A DNA stretch of 64,000 nucleotides from Rhizopus arrhizus (lineage: Eukaryota; Mucoromycota; Mucoromycetes; Mucorales; Rhizopodaceae), in contig JAKZZE010000018.1 of the NCBI GenBank assembly GCA_024220505.1, positions 868,001 to 932,000 on the forward strand. Reading direction: 5' to 3'. Both the position numbers and the translations under genes were made by a program. The notes beneath the pieces were generated by a model that worked only from the letters and a program-made list of their open reading frames with translations, had not been told where the DNA came from and searched no databases. Shown here in pieces: positions 1-11,425 of the stretch; the stretch's first letter is position 1, and every line of letters starts with the position of its first letter.

Positions 1-84
1 TTTTTTTTGTTTTGTCCAAAATGAAACTTGGTTTTTTTTTTTTTTTTTTCTTTAACCTACACAAAAAAAATTAATTAAATCAAA

Positions 85-631
85 ATGAACGCACCAGATC
101 GTTTCGAATTATTCGTGATTCCTGAAGGAAAAAAGAAGTAAGATGGATAAACAAGTAAAAGAAAACAAGATTGAAATACTAAAAAACAATCTACAGAGTA
201 GAGATGGAAGTAGATACCAAAATTCCTAATGCTGCTACTTTTATTGTAGAAAGAGAAGATCACACTCTTGGTAATATGTTAAGAGGGTAAAAGCAACATA
301 CGTACTACAACAATAGATTATTAAATATATTATTAGTCAACTATTAAAGGATCCTAGAGTACTATTTGCAGGATATAAAGTACCTCACCCATTAGAACAT
401 AACTTTATCATTAAAGTTCAATCAGTACCTGGAACTTCACCCGGAAAAGCACTGAAGGACGCTACTTCTGAACTCATATCCGAAATCAATGCATTGAAAA
501 ATAAATTTGATATGGAAGTAATTCGTCATCGTACCTTTGAAGATGCAAAAGCTTCACAAAGCAATTATGGTGCTGTTGAATCCATGAACCCTATGGAAAC
601 TCACCATGCTGGCATGGATGTTGACTTTTAA
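85..631 (+). CDS. RPB11: RNA polymerase II subunit RPB11
   Basis: Small core subunit of RNA polymerase II that pairs with RPB3 in the assembly platform; nuclear. Three exons: 85-137, 197-286 and 337-631, with introns of 59 and 50 nt (GT-AG). The spliced protein starts [18 protein letters not shown] and contains the family signature [19 protein letters not shown], followed by [19 protein letters not shown]. These match the alpha-like dimerisation fold of human and yeast RPB11. Its length of about 145 residues is a little longer than human RPB11 because of a C-terminal tail. The start is the first ATG after a T-rich tract and gives the conserved N-terminus. The next gene starts about 130 bp downstream on the same strand. 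Confidence 0.95.
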
Positions 632-759
632 AGATAGTCAAATAATAAAAAATATCATCCTTCACCCTTCAACTGTCTCATTAACCTCTTTTTATGTCGG
701 CATTTAAATGGTTCTAATTTTTTGTTTTTTTGTTTTTTTTTTATATACTTTTGTTGAAC

Positions 760-3700
760 ATGTCAAATGAAGGGATTCAGCACCGTTTCGTGCAGATTCA
801 CCAGGCATGTGATCTAACATCTAAACCAAACGAAATATGGGCGGTTCTGTCTCAGTCATCTATTACCAATATTGCTGTTTCAAATGCTTGTGAAAGAATA
901 CTAGATCAAGTTGCTAGAAAACAACTCGATGCACTTGTAACATTACGACAATTTCAAAACCTTGTGTTAAGCTGTGATGACCAAGCAAAAAACGCCATCT
1001 ATCTACGCTATATTACCTGTTTACGTTCAAAATTAGATATAACCTTTGGACTTGTCAAGTCAGATCTCATTCAAGTTGATCCTTTTGTAACCATAATTCG
1101 TCAAAAACCTCAGTTATATTATGATATCCTAAGCGAAATCGATTTCCTGCTCAAAGACACTCGAGATGTGGAAATGATTACACCTTTTGTATTATATGTG
1201 CTTCTTACAGACTGCAACTTGGACTATAGTGCACTTCTTGTGAAAATCTCTTTGATTTGTCTATCTATTAACATAGAGTTGGTCAGAGACGTTTATTCTT
1301 TGATTTGGAAACGCGTCATGATTCACTATCCGATACAGATGGACCTTAATCGTTACTTATCTATTGTCGATTTCCTAGAAATGATAAACCGGCAATATAA
1401 AGAGGAATTAGGTTTCGACTTTCTTAATTGGATGATCAACGATTGTTATCCTATTCTAGATCGTGCTTTGACAAGCGCGTCAAAGAACGGGCCCGTCCTT
1501 CCTTACTTGTCTCGCATAGAGCGCTTATATCGTACAATCGATGACAAACAAAAAGTATCAGAAAAGTTTCAGGCCAATCTATCTTTATTGTGGGCAAGTT
1601 GTTCTTTTCTTTTACTCAAAGCTCAGACATTAGATGAGCAGCAAAGCGCTTTGGATCTGATTCGCTTCTGTATAACACACGGTTCTATCCCAAAAAGGTT
1701 GATTCAAGTTGCTTACCTGCCTCTTTTTCAAACTCTATCTGAATTGATGGATAAAACTGCATCGAAAAGGATTCAAGAGATGAAGGAAGAGGTCCTTTCG
1801 CTGATTCATGCTCTTGATGAGGCTTCAGATATTCATATTAACTTTGACGCCATCAGATCAGCAGTAAGTTTTATAAATTCTTCATAAAAGTACTTTTTAA
1901 ACTTATTCTTCCCAATAGATGAGTGAAATTGTTAAGAGCAATGCTATCAATGGTCTTCTTGGTCACTTGGCAACCTACATCCTTTCATTTTATTCTAATA
2001 GCGCACTTGATATATCTGCCAAAAATCTATCTGATGCTTCAAAGGCTTTAGACTTACTCTTTATGACACCTTACACACTTTGTAACGATACAGCAATTCA
2101 ATGCAAGGCATTAACAGATCTTTCAGAGCTTTCCTCTGCTTATGGAACTGGTTACAAATTCCCTGCTTTACTATACCTGCTGCATGTCATTCGTCACTCA
2201 TTAGCCAAACCAGATGTACTATTGCACATCTTTTACCATGCTCTCCCTCGCCTTGCTGACATAAATGACCCGGTAATAACAGGCAAGGTACTGCAAATTG
2301 TAATCTCCATAATTCATACCGATTCCTCCTTGGCAGGCCTTGGTGTTAGATCCCTTGCGACTATCTGTAATCGCCAACCTCGTGTATGGCAAGAACTCAA
2401 AAAGGTCTTTGCCGACTGGATCCTTCGTCGTAAAACGCGTACTTTGCGTCGTAAAATTGACTTGGGCTTGAAGGGCCCCATTCAGTTGGAGCTGGCCATC
2501 TTGACCACAATGCGTGATTTATGCAAATCTAAGCCGAGGGAATGTGCCCCTGATGTCTTGCCCATGGCGATCTCGTTACTACAAGCATGCCAGGATCTGA
2601 GTATGGCTTCACTTTCTTTGATCATGGATATTATATGCACCTGCGTTGACATTGGTTTCGTGGAACCCAGATCGATATGGAGCATTGTTGTAATATATCT
2701 TGCTCAATTCTCTTTGGATGCAGGTATTGAAAGATCTCTACTGTTGATAAAACAACTTTGTCGATTTTATGCATTGGCTGGTGATAAAGATGAAGGTAAA
2801 AAGTGTTTTTATTTTGTTTTTTTGTTTTTTTTTCTAGAAGCGAAAGGGAAGGAAAAGTTAAAGATATCTTTGCTTTATATATAGTTTCGGAGCCTTACTT
2901 ACAATTCAAGGAAACAATGTTAACTCAATTCATTGCACCTTTACTTGATGCGGAACATAGCTGTGAAGAGGCTAAATCTTACGGCTTGGAAGCATTATCT
3001 CACTTCTCAGTTAATGATATATCTACTCTTTTACCTGAAAAAGCCAACGATTACCTGTCAGCTATCCTTGAGTCAAATATGCCAAACAAAAGCTATGAAC
3101 ATGTCCTTGTTAAGCTCATGTCAAACGAGCTGGACCATATGCGACGTGGATTATTTAAAGAAGAAAAGACGACCAATAAACAAGCCGAAGTTGTGCAAAA
3201 GAAGGATAATAATAGCATAGGAGATCGAGAAAGGGAAGTAGGAAATATGTTTATGGAAAAATGGTCAGAGGGACATGTAGCTCCTGGACTGAGAGCGGGC
3301 TATGCCATTGGTATCCTTTACATCTCAAATTTCAGTACAGAACCAGTGCCTGGGCATTCACTTGAAGCGATCAGTAAGACAAAGTGGTATCGTACCATGG
3401 TGACTTCTTTTACCGATGTCACCTTAACTGACCATTTGCTGGTTCGCGTTTCCAGTGTTTCATCTTGGCAAGCATTTTTCCATGCAGTTTTCAAAGGCAA
3501 AGAGGTTGAGGTTGAATCAATTACAGCAATTTTGTTAAAGGATCTACTGTCAAGACTGGAAAGGAGTACTGTACCTGGAGTGAGTAGCAACATTTTATTG
3601 GCAATGACTGGTAACGTATACCCTCTTATATTATGTAATAATCACTTACACCTCTTTTATGCACTCAGGCCTTGTCAGTACCCTGCGTTCAATTATACCA

Positions 3701-6368
3701 TCATTTGCAGCCTCATGCGCAAATGAAATTATTGATGTATTATTAAAGAACTATATACAACTTTATGGCTCTCCCATCTCTCATTCTGCTCATTTGATGA
3801 GTGAAGAAGTTCAATTTGCAGCAAGATTTGTATTAGGACATCTATCTACTTATGTGGTTAGTAATGAAAAGATTGCCATCACACTTAGTAAGGCTTTGAT
3901 TGATGCAGCAACGAGAGGAAGCAGTAAATCAAGAAACATCGATACGGCTGTGGATCTTGTTCAGTTTGCTAACGGTTATGCTGCTGGATATTTCGTAAGC
4001 AATCTCATCTCATGGCCAACCAAGACAGAGCAACTGGATATACTGGGAAAGCAGGGACTCTATCAGCTACTGGATTATTGCAACTCGCCTAACGTTTGCG
4101 ATAGTCGTATCCTTGGTATTATGATGGGCTGGGCATCTAAACTAAACCCAACTGCTATGGAAGAAGTCATATGGCTCGCGAAGGGTATTATAAAATCATA
4201 CCTTACCGATACTTATGCAAGCAAAGGTCTATTACTTGGTTCAGCTTGGATTTGTGCCATGTACGGTATAGCAGGCGGTGACAATATAGACGAGGAGTGT
4301 ATCAATGTTTTGGAATCTGCAGTTTCCAAAGCATCTACTGATGTAAGTAGCCTTTTTCTACATAAGAAGATTCTATGGGGATCAATTTGATTATTAATAT
4401 ACTTTGATAGCATCAATTAGCTCAACACTTTTATCATTTCAGTGTACCTTATGCACAGCTTTGTCGTTCACAGCTTGCAAATAACTCAGAAGAGGAGAAT
4501 GAAGGATCTAATCATTATATTAACTTGTTTCAACGTGAATTTGAACATATCCAAAACGATGATCCTTCAAGCAATTATCGTATAGCCAGCTTGTTTAACT
4601 TGGGATGTCTCTTGGGAATCAGTTATTTAACCTCAGACCAAAGCGACAGTGTCTATACAGAGGCACGAAAATACAATGCAAAAATAAGATCACTTGTATG
4701 GGATAAATTAATTGGTGTTGCTGGCCTCGTAGGAAGATCTGCTCCTATAGGAAATTTAAAGAGCGGTCGTGTGGCTGCTACTATATGCGGTAAAATTATC
4801 GGCTCTATGTATTTGATTTCCACCGCTTCTCAGATCAAGGATAGACAAGTTGCACCTGAGCTTCTCCTTTTATCTGCTTCATCCGAGCCTACATCTTACA
4901 GCAGATTGAATCGAAATACAAGTTATATTCGAGCCGTATTTGACAGTCTAGTTGACCTGACAACAGAAAAACAAAGAAACGATCTTGAAGACAGACTTAC
5001 ACTTTTGATTTCTAGTTTACTGCATACGCCTGGACCTTTACCCCCTGTGAATTGGTTTAACTTGATGAGCGAGGTCTCAAATGTATCAAAGGCGCTCCGT
5101 TGCTTATGTATAAATTTTGCCTCTACACACGCTTATGCATCGCTTTCATTAGCAGAATTCTTGCTGTCACAATTAACCTCAGTTGTAGATCCTCTCAAAC
5201 AGCTTTTTGAACCTCAACTGCTCTTGCTTCTTGTTAGTGAAAGTGGTGTTGGCAAGATGCTGGAACTTGCTGGTCTTCCCTCAGTTATTAAGACACAAAA
5301 AGATATCAAAATGCGCCGTGGTATGAATGCAGTGACAAAGAAGACAAGTATATCAGACAGTAGATGCAATGAAATTATTGAAGGATTTGCTAAAAAAATT
5401 TTAAAGTTTGACGAGGATACGCAGGTACAAAGACAAAATGAGTTGTAAAGCGAAATAATGACTAATCATATTGCAGAAACAATTTTTCAGTACATTGTTT
5501 AACCATTTACCAGTACAAGAAATAGCAGGAGATGAGTCCAAGATTAAGCTGGTTTCAGCCATTCGAAAGATTGTTTTGCAAGAGGTGACTCTGTCTTTTG
5601 CTATCCAAGTAGAGCCCAACACCGAATCCATCTTCCGCCAATGTGTAGCCTGTAGTTTGATAAATCCTGCCGAGCTTTCTGATAGCAGTGATTCAGAAAA
5701 GTATTATTTTGAGCATGTCTCTTCTGTCAACGAAGCATTAGGCAAGATTATAGCTATTTCTGAGCTTTACCTATTAGCACCCAAAGGAGTTCAAAGACAG
5801 TCTCTTATCAAATGGATAACGATAGCCATTATATACCTTATTGGACAGCCAAGTAATACACTGATCTTTAATGAGTGTTGGTACATTCTGGCACGAACCA
5901 TCCAACAAGACGCAACAAATGAACAAGAAAAGCTTTCATGGATGATAAGAGTTTTGGATGCATTTATTGTTTATGGAAATAGCAGCGAAACATCTGCAGA
6001 TAATATTTTGAATGGCATCGTTAATGGGTTACTTCCCATACTCACGTGTCTATTCGAACAAGTGTTACCTCAAGTAGGCTTTGATGTATTTGATAAAGAT
6101 GTCCAAATAGCAAATGCTGTATATAAAATGTCGTGTATGATGGATATTGGAAATAAATATTCGGCTGAACAAGAACAGGTATAATTGTATTTTTGAATTA
6201 AAAAAAAACTAAAACTAAAACTATCTTTAGATTGCTATGCGTTTATTCACATTAACAGACATCAATGAAAAATCGAGTAGTGAATCATTTGCAAGGATAA
6301 TTCGAAACTGCCCTCAACATATCATTAATAAGGGCATGACACCGTATATGAAGTGGGTGATTGTTTAA
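760..6368 (+). CDS. FOCAD: Focadhesin-like (FOCAD/RST1, DUF3730) HEAT-repeat protein
   Basis: Seven exons: 760-1863, 1919-2795, 2885-3610, 3669-4342, 4411-5424, 5477-6178 and 6231-6368. All junctions keep phase and give about 1,744 residues, close to the roughly 1,800 of animal focadhesin. Segments resemble FOCAD: a Lys/Arg-rich block followed by RDLCKSKPRECAPDVLPM, then LEALSHFSVNDISTLLPEKA, a G-x-RAGYA block, and PPVNWFNLMSEV late in the protein. It is all-helical with no catalytic motif. Family members (human FOCAD, plant RST1) have been linked to the SKI/exosome RNA-decay machinery; a role here is inferred. The start is the ATG giving MSNEGIQHRF, because the reading frame upstream is only a T-tract. 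Its stop lies 9 bp from the stop of the convergent helicase gene. Confidence 0.85.
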
Positions 6369-6377
6369 ATAAATGTT

Positions 6378-7706
6378 TTATTCTACATATTCGTAATCTT
6401 CTACAGGAATATTCAATAATTCATACATATTTTTCATCTTTGATTCTGTCCATTCATGGTCCCGTACAAGATTAATCACTTTTCCTGGTCTAAATCCATT
6501 TGGACTCAAACGACCTGTTCTGCCAGCCATATGTAAATAAGCTGCGGTGGATGAAGGTCTTCCAAGGATAAAGACGTGAGACACATCAGGTATATCGATA
6601 CCCCTTGCAGTAAATTCAGTAGCGATCCATAAGACATTCTGAGCATGATCTGCTGAGTAGTTTTTGATATCTTCTGCTGATACTTGATACTCAGCTAATT
6701 GCTCTTTGATGGCCTCTATGCTTATACTAGGACTGACAAACAAGATGCCATTGTGAACAGATTCGATTTCTTGCAAAGTAGCAACACTTTCAATCATGCG
6801 TTCATCTGTATCGTCAAATGCCAGTGTCTTTTTCTCTTGCTCCCTAATCATCAATTTATTCTCTTGCATATTTCGAATTTTATCGTCTGATATCAATAAA
6901 CAGTGATGCTTGACCACAGCCGTATGGTCTATAGTAGAGTTCTTGTTAAGGTCGAGAAAGACGGGGTCATGAACATATCCCCTTTTGTTCAGAAAGAAAC
7001 GTAAGGGCCGATTGAATGTAGCTGAGGTAAGGATAGTTTGGTGCCGACTTTTGAATTGTTGAAGTTTATCGAGAAGTAACTCGGCAGGCTTTGGGTGTTT
7101 GGCACGCATTCTTTGCTCACGAAGAGGGGCATGACGTCTAGGTAAAGAGAGCGCTTGATCTACTTCATCTACAATAAGCCTGTCCAGTGTCTGAACAGGT
7201 AATTCCCCTTGACCAATGGATTCTAATATTCGACCGGGTGTGCCAATGACTGTATGCGATGCATGTACTTGAGTTGTGTCTGGCCCTGCCATGACCCTGA
7301 TTTGGTTGCTGTGGGGTGTGAGTTGCTGCATCCAAGTACCGATCTGGGAAGCTAATTCTTGATTAGGTGCAATGTAAAGAGATCGGACACTTTGGGAATT
7401 AGGTGTTATTAAGGAAGCCAGAGTGAGTGCGATACCAAATGATTTCCCGGTACCTGTTGCATCACGTAAGAGTATATCACGGTTTCCTTGTAACAGAGCA
7501 GGTATAAGCTCTTGCTGAGCAAAAGTAGGTTGTGTAATGTTAAAATTTATTTTCAAATTTTGACAGGTTGGTGTAGATATTCCAAGTTGCTAAATCAACA
7601 TTAATTTTATTTACTTTGTAAAAGCCAAAAAAGATAATGTCTTTACCTGGAATGTTTTCGTGGAATAAAAACATTTTTGTATACCATATTTATTTCGAGA
7701 TAACAT
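6378..7706 (-). CDS. MRH4: Mitochondrial DEAD-box RNA helicase (MRH4/DDX28 type)
   Basis: ATP-dependent RNA helicase, probably in mitochondrial large-subunit ribosome assembly. Two exons: 7647-7706 and 6378-7589, intron 57 nt, 423 residues. Exon 1 encodes MLSRNKYGIQKCFYST, rich in Arg/Lys/Ser with no acidic residue, as expected of a mitochondrial presequence. Exon 2 starts QLGISTPT (Q motif) and has motif I ATGTGKS, Ia PNQELASQ, Ib GTPGR, motif II DEVD (not DEAD), motif III SAT, motif V ARGIDIP and motif VI HMAGRTGR. An alternative ATG at the exon-1 site is in another frame and does not splice in phase. The helicase core is certain; assignment to MRH4 rather than another mitochondrial DEAD protein rests on the presequence, the short core and the DEVD box. 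Confidence 0.85.
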
Positions 7707-8787
7707 TTCTTATTAAAACAAAAATAAAACCGAGTAAAATGTAAGAGAAAAAAAGGAATAATTTATTACAAAAAAATTTTGTTTATATTACAAAAAAAGA
7801 CAGCAAGTAAGCTTCACTCCTATTGAGAAAATATATTTAGTTTCGGTTCAACATTGTTTTTTTTTTTTTCTCTTTTCAGATAAAAATAGGCAATAAACGG
7901 TTGTCTTCAGCAATAATGCAGAACAGGTCTGTTTTTGTATCATCCTTTGAAGAGAAAAAAAATAGAATAAAAATAAAAATACTAACCTTTTTGTTCAATA
8001 AACGTAAACAAATTAAAGAGAAACAAAGTAATAAAAGTGGGCCAAACCCTTAATAAAGGAAATTTTAGAAAAAAAATTAATTGTAGGCAGCAGTCATAGT
8101 AAGCCACAGAATTGAAAAGATGATGTGTAAGCCACTTGCTTTCTCAAAAGTATAGTTAAAAAAGATAAGAAAGAAATAATGCTCCCTTCACTCTTTCTAT
8201 TCTTCGGAAAGCATCGAGGATTCATACATTATTTATTTACCTAGCAAAAGATATACTTTTTGCTTAAATATAGAATAATTCAAATAGAAAGTTCATAACT
8301 GTGTAACTTTCTTGAGTTTTAAAGATTGTGACCTTTTGTTAAATAGTACATCATTTATAGTAGCAAGCCAACATAATGTTTTATCAAAGTATATCAAATT
8401 TAAAATGATTGTCATCTAAATACATGACGTTCAGGCAATCTAATAAATTTGTATCGCAGTCTTCTTCCTTTTTTTCAGAGCAAACAATAAAAGAATGTAA
8501 GGGTATCTCGGGAAATTCAGGTAAAAATACTTGAAAATTTATTTGGGATTTTTTTCATAACCAGTTTTTGGGGAATGGGAAAATTACACACGCACAGACA
8601 AATTTGGTTTTATATTTAGAAATAATCAACCAATTAAAAGATAATATAGTATCCATCAAGATTATCCAGTCATTAATAATTTTAGTGTTATTGATAAGCT
8701 TTTTATTCTATTGTGAAAAAAAAAAAATAATAAAAAAGATAAATAAAAAAAAATGATAAAATTATTTAAAATAAAAAATGATAAAAA
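7707..8787. other. Non-coding spacer between helicase start and bZIP gene end
   Basis: About 1.1 kb of very AT-rich DNA. The left end must hold the promoter of the helicase gene and the right end the 3' UTR of the bZIP gene, both on the minus strand. The only open frame (8568-8756, 62 codons) is a low-complexity Lys/Ile stretch without homology. No RNA gene or repeat family was recognised. Confidence 0.6.
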
Positions 8788-9606
8788 TTAACGAGAAGAA
8801 AGGGCTTTGTGAGCTTCAGCTAATTGACCTTCGAGCACCTTAATTCTATCTTCGTAAGAAGATTCCTTTGCCTTTAAGTTTGTCTTTTCAGAATCAAGCA
8901 CGGCAACACGCATCAAAAGACTAGCGTTCATTTTCTCCAGTTCAGCAACCCTCTTTTCTAATGTTTCCATCTTCTGAACTTTACGAAGACGAGAACGACG
9001 AGCAGCATCCGTATTCTTTTGTCTCTTGAGAGCAGCTTCATCCAAAAGATCATCACTTGAAGCACGCTTCTTCCCAGGACGAGGAGTAGCAGAGAAAACA
9101 GGTGTGGAAGCACTGGTAGCAGCAGGAGAAGATGCCTTCTTTTGCTTTGTATCTACAGATACAGGGGACACAGGAGCAGTAGCAACAGCAGTCAAAGCAG
9201 CCAAAGCAGCAGGAAGATTGTCACCAATGTCAGCAAATAAGTTAATCATTTCTGTTGTAGTAGTAGCAGCAGCAGTAGTAGTAGGGGTTTGCGCTGAAGC
9301 TAGAGCAGGAGTAGGATAGACTTGAGGAGAATCCAAAATAGCAGAGACATCTAGGTCTACTGGACTATCATTGAAAGCACAAGAACCGAAGTCATCTTTA
9401 CTAGAGAATGGAGGAGAATGGAGGAATTGATCGAATGGAGTGGCAATCTCAGGAGAAGAATTGACACTGCATTCAGGAGAAAAGAAATCTTGCTTGAGCC
9501 ACTCGTCAAACATGGTAGAGTCTTGAGGGTTAAGCGATTGATAGAGTTGAGAGAATACGTCTTGATTCATCTTTTTAGCAGTTATAGATTCAGGGATAGC
9601 AGTCAT
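8788..9606 (-). CDS. GCN4/CPC1-type bZIP transcription factor
   Basis: Single-exon, 272 residues. The C-terminus has a bZIP domain: basic region KRQKNTDAARRSRLRKVQKM (about residues 192-211, N-x3-ARRSR-x-RK as in Gcn4) followed by a heptad zipper beginning METLEKRVAELEKMN. The N-terminus carries acidic/hydrophobic patches (FDEWLKQDFF) and Ser/Pro/Thr/Ala-rich linkers, as in Gcn4/CpcA activators. In fungi this family drives amino-acid biosynthesis genes during starvation. The leader contains three short uORFs and there is a consensus Gcn4 site upstream (listed separately), which supports the assignment. It is divergent from the ceramidase gene, with 577 bp between the start codons. An alternative start is Met13 (MNQDVF). 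Confidence 0.88.
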   Translation of the reverse strand: MTAIPESITAKKMNQDVFSQLYQSLNPQDSTMFDEWLKQDFFSPECSVNSSPEIATPFDQFLHSPPFSSKDDFGSCAFNDSPVDLDVSAILDSPQVYPTPALASAQTPTTTAAATTTTEMINLFADIGDNLPAALAALTAVATAPVSPVSVDTKQKKASSPAATSASTPVFSATPRPGKKRASSDDLLDEAALKRQKNTDAARRSRLRKVQKMETLEKRVAELEKMNASLLMRVAVLDSEKTNLKAKESSYEDRIKVLEGQLAEAHKALSSR

Positions 9607-9615
9607 ATAAGGATT

Positions 9616-9711
9616 TTATAATAGTTTCTTTTTCAGGCTGGTAGTAATAAAGGCAGTTGGTGTTTTCGAGACTTTGGCGTCTTGTGTAGTAACTTTTTGT
9701 TGGGTAAACAT
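9616..9711 (-). promoter_or_regulatory. uORF of 31 codons ending 9 nt before the bZIP start codon
   Basis: Reads MFTQQKVTTQDAKVSKTP and onward, stopping at 9616-9618. Its stop is only 9 nt upstream of the bZIP ATG, too close for efficient reinitiation, so ribosomes translating it should miss the main frame. This fits a GCN4-like inhibitory uORF; function is inferred. Confidence 0.55.
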
Positions 9712-9731
9712 TTTAACGAAGGGTAGACCAT
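9633..9731 (-). promoter_or_regulatory. uORF of 32 codons overlapping the 31-codon uORF in another frame
   Basis: Starts MVYPSLKCLPNKK at 9731 and stops at 9633-9635. It overlaps the 9616-9711 uORF in a different frame, so the two compete for ribosomes. Present only if the leader extends past 9731. Confidence 0.5.
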
Positions 9732-9830
9732 GGTTATAGGCTACGGATGTAGTTTTAATCGAGATATAAAAATTAATAGGGTTGAGGTTCTGTTGTAATC
9801 GAATAGTCGTTCTTTGGAACGTTAGCAAAT

Positions 9831-9848
9831 TTAAGCAGTGAAAGCCAT
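9831..9848 (-). promoter_or_regulatory. Short 5-codon uORF (MAFTA) in the bZIP leader
   Basis: ATG at 9848, stop at 9831-9833. It is the most upstream of three uORFs in the nearest 250 nt of leader. A very short first uORF is the type that permits reinitiation in yeast GCN4. The transcript start is not known. Confidence 0.45.
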
Positions 9849-10089
9849 CTTGTAATAAATTGAGAAAGCTTTGTTTACGAATAATAAAAAGAGAAGGGTT
9901 TGCAAGTATAAAATAATTAAATGAGATGAATAGCAGATAGAAAGTAATAAAGAGGGTGAACCAAACCCAAATAAAATAAAATAAATTTATAAAAAAAGAA
10001 GAAAAGAAATTAAAAACATATATTTTTTCTTTATTTTTATATAAAAACTGAAACACAAACATGATTGGTAGAGATAAGAAAAAATAAAA

Positions 10090-10096
10090 TGACTCA
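10090..10096. promoter_or_regulatory. Gcn4/AP-1 consensus site TGACTCA
   Basis: A perfect palindromic TGACTCA lies in the divergent spacer, about 480 bp upstream of the bZIP start and 88 bp before the ceramidase start. Gcn4-family factors bind this site, so autoregulation of the bZIP gene or control of the ceramidase is possible. A single 7-bp match can also occur by chance. Confidence 0.45.
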
Positions 10097-10183
10097 TTTG
10101 TCACTTTCCTATTTTAGAAAAATGAGTGGCTTATTTCAATGGAATTGAGGGGGCCCTGAAAGATAGTAAATATTCCTTTTCTC

Positions 10184-11390
10184 ATGTCTGATAAAGAGTA
10201 TTTTTGGGGCCCAGCGTAAGTAAGTTAGTTTTATAAAACAAAGCTAATTTTTTTCCATAGAACATCTACTATTGACTGGTGTGAAGTAAAGATATTATTT
10301 TACTGTAAAAATGTAATTAAACGAATTTAAACAGGAAAATTATCATGTTTCACCTTACTTGGCCGAGTTCTTCAACACAACCACTAATTTAATGTTTAGT
10401 AAGTCGTTTGTGTAACAAAAAGTAACTTGTTTAATTTCCCCTCTAGTGTTTCTTTCATTATTTGGCATTTACAATACGATTAAAAATGGTTTTAGTTCAT
10501 CATTTATTATTGCTTATTTAGGTGTTATGTTTGTAGGGTTTGGATCGTAAGTAAAAGTAACTAAAATATGGACTTGCATTAAACAGAAAGAAAACTTGTA
10601 TAGTTGGTGTTTCCATATGACACTTCAATATGAAATGCAACTATTAGATGAATTACCAAGTAAGAAAAAAAAAAAAAAAACTAAAAACACGCAACTTATT
10701 TATAATAGTGATCTATGTTGCATCTATTATGGTATGGCATATGTAAGTATAGAGTACCTAATAAAAATTATGCTAAATAAGAAAAAAAAAATAGATTTAA
10801 AGCAGACCCTAACCATAAACAAAATTATAAATTACCCTTGATACTCGTCATTTATTCTGCTATCATCACTTATTCCTATCTTATTATCAAGAACCCTGTA
10901 TTCCATCAAGTCTCTTATGCACTCTTAGTATTCACTATTGTATTTAAATCCATTTCTTTACAGTTGACTGTTCCTTCTGTGAACTATGAAAAGTCAAAAC
11001 TTGAAAAATTATTGTGGTTTTCTGCATTGGGTTTTATTATAGCCTTTATTGTTTGGAACATTGATAACCAATTTTGTACTTATTTACGCGCTTGGAGACA
11101 TTCTGTTTCTTTTATCATGGGCTCTTTTAGTGAAGTAAGTTACAGGAATAAAAAAAATGCTTATGTTAATAATTTGTATGTCTAGCTTCATGGTTGGTGG
11201 CACATTGGAACAGGTATAAAAAAAGTTTATTTTATAAACTTAATTCTAATTTTTCAAAGCACTCGGAGCTTACTACTTTGTCGTCTATTGTGAATGGATT
11301 GAGCAAGTATTAAGAAATAATAGAAAATACAATCTACATTGGTTTGGTCCTCTTTGTTATTTAAGACTAATTGAAAAAATGAAAAAATAA
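10184..11390 (+). CDS. Alkaline ceramidase (YPC1/YDC1/ACER family)
   Basis: Hydrolyses (phyto)ceramide to sphingoid base and fatty acid in the ER/Golgi membrane. Nine exons: 10184-10215, 10261-10285, 10335-10398, 10447-10546, 10604-10659, 10709-10742, 10795-11134, 11186-11213 and 11260-11390, all in phase, 269 residues (usual family length). Hallmarks in order: YFWGPATSTIDWCE, YLAEFFNTTTNL, GSWCFHMTLQYEMQLLDELP, then several membrane helices, then NIDNQFCTYLR and LHGWWHIGT, which carry the conserved metal-binding His/Asp set. Six of the nine exons are 64 nt or shorter. The last intron and exon are duplicated 4.35 kb downstream (see the repeats). It is divergent from the bZIP gene. Confidence 0.92.
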
Positions 11391-11425
11391 ATGTTTCTGA
11401 CTTTTAAATAATGTGTTTGTGCACA
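11208..11425 (+). repeat. 217-bp direct repeat, copy 1 (3' end of the ceramidase gene)
   Basis: Covers the end of exon 8, the last intron, exon 9 with its stop, and 35 bp of 3' flank. Apart from a T/C change and a one-base A-run difference at its left end it is identical to 15559-15775. This copy is the functional gene end. Confidence 0.95.

Noticed and set aside
9026..9319. 97-codon plus-strand frame rich in Ala/Val
   Set aside because: Shadow of the GCA/GTA-rich bZIP coding sequence on the other strand.
9616..10104. 162-codon minus-strand frame upstream of the bZIP gene
   Set aside because: Phe/Leu/Ile-rich translation of AT-rich leader DNA with no domain; only its last ATG is kept, as a uORF.
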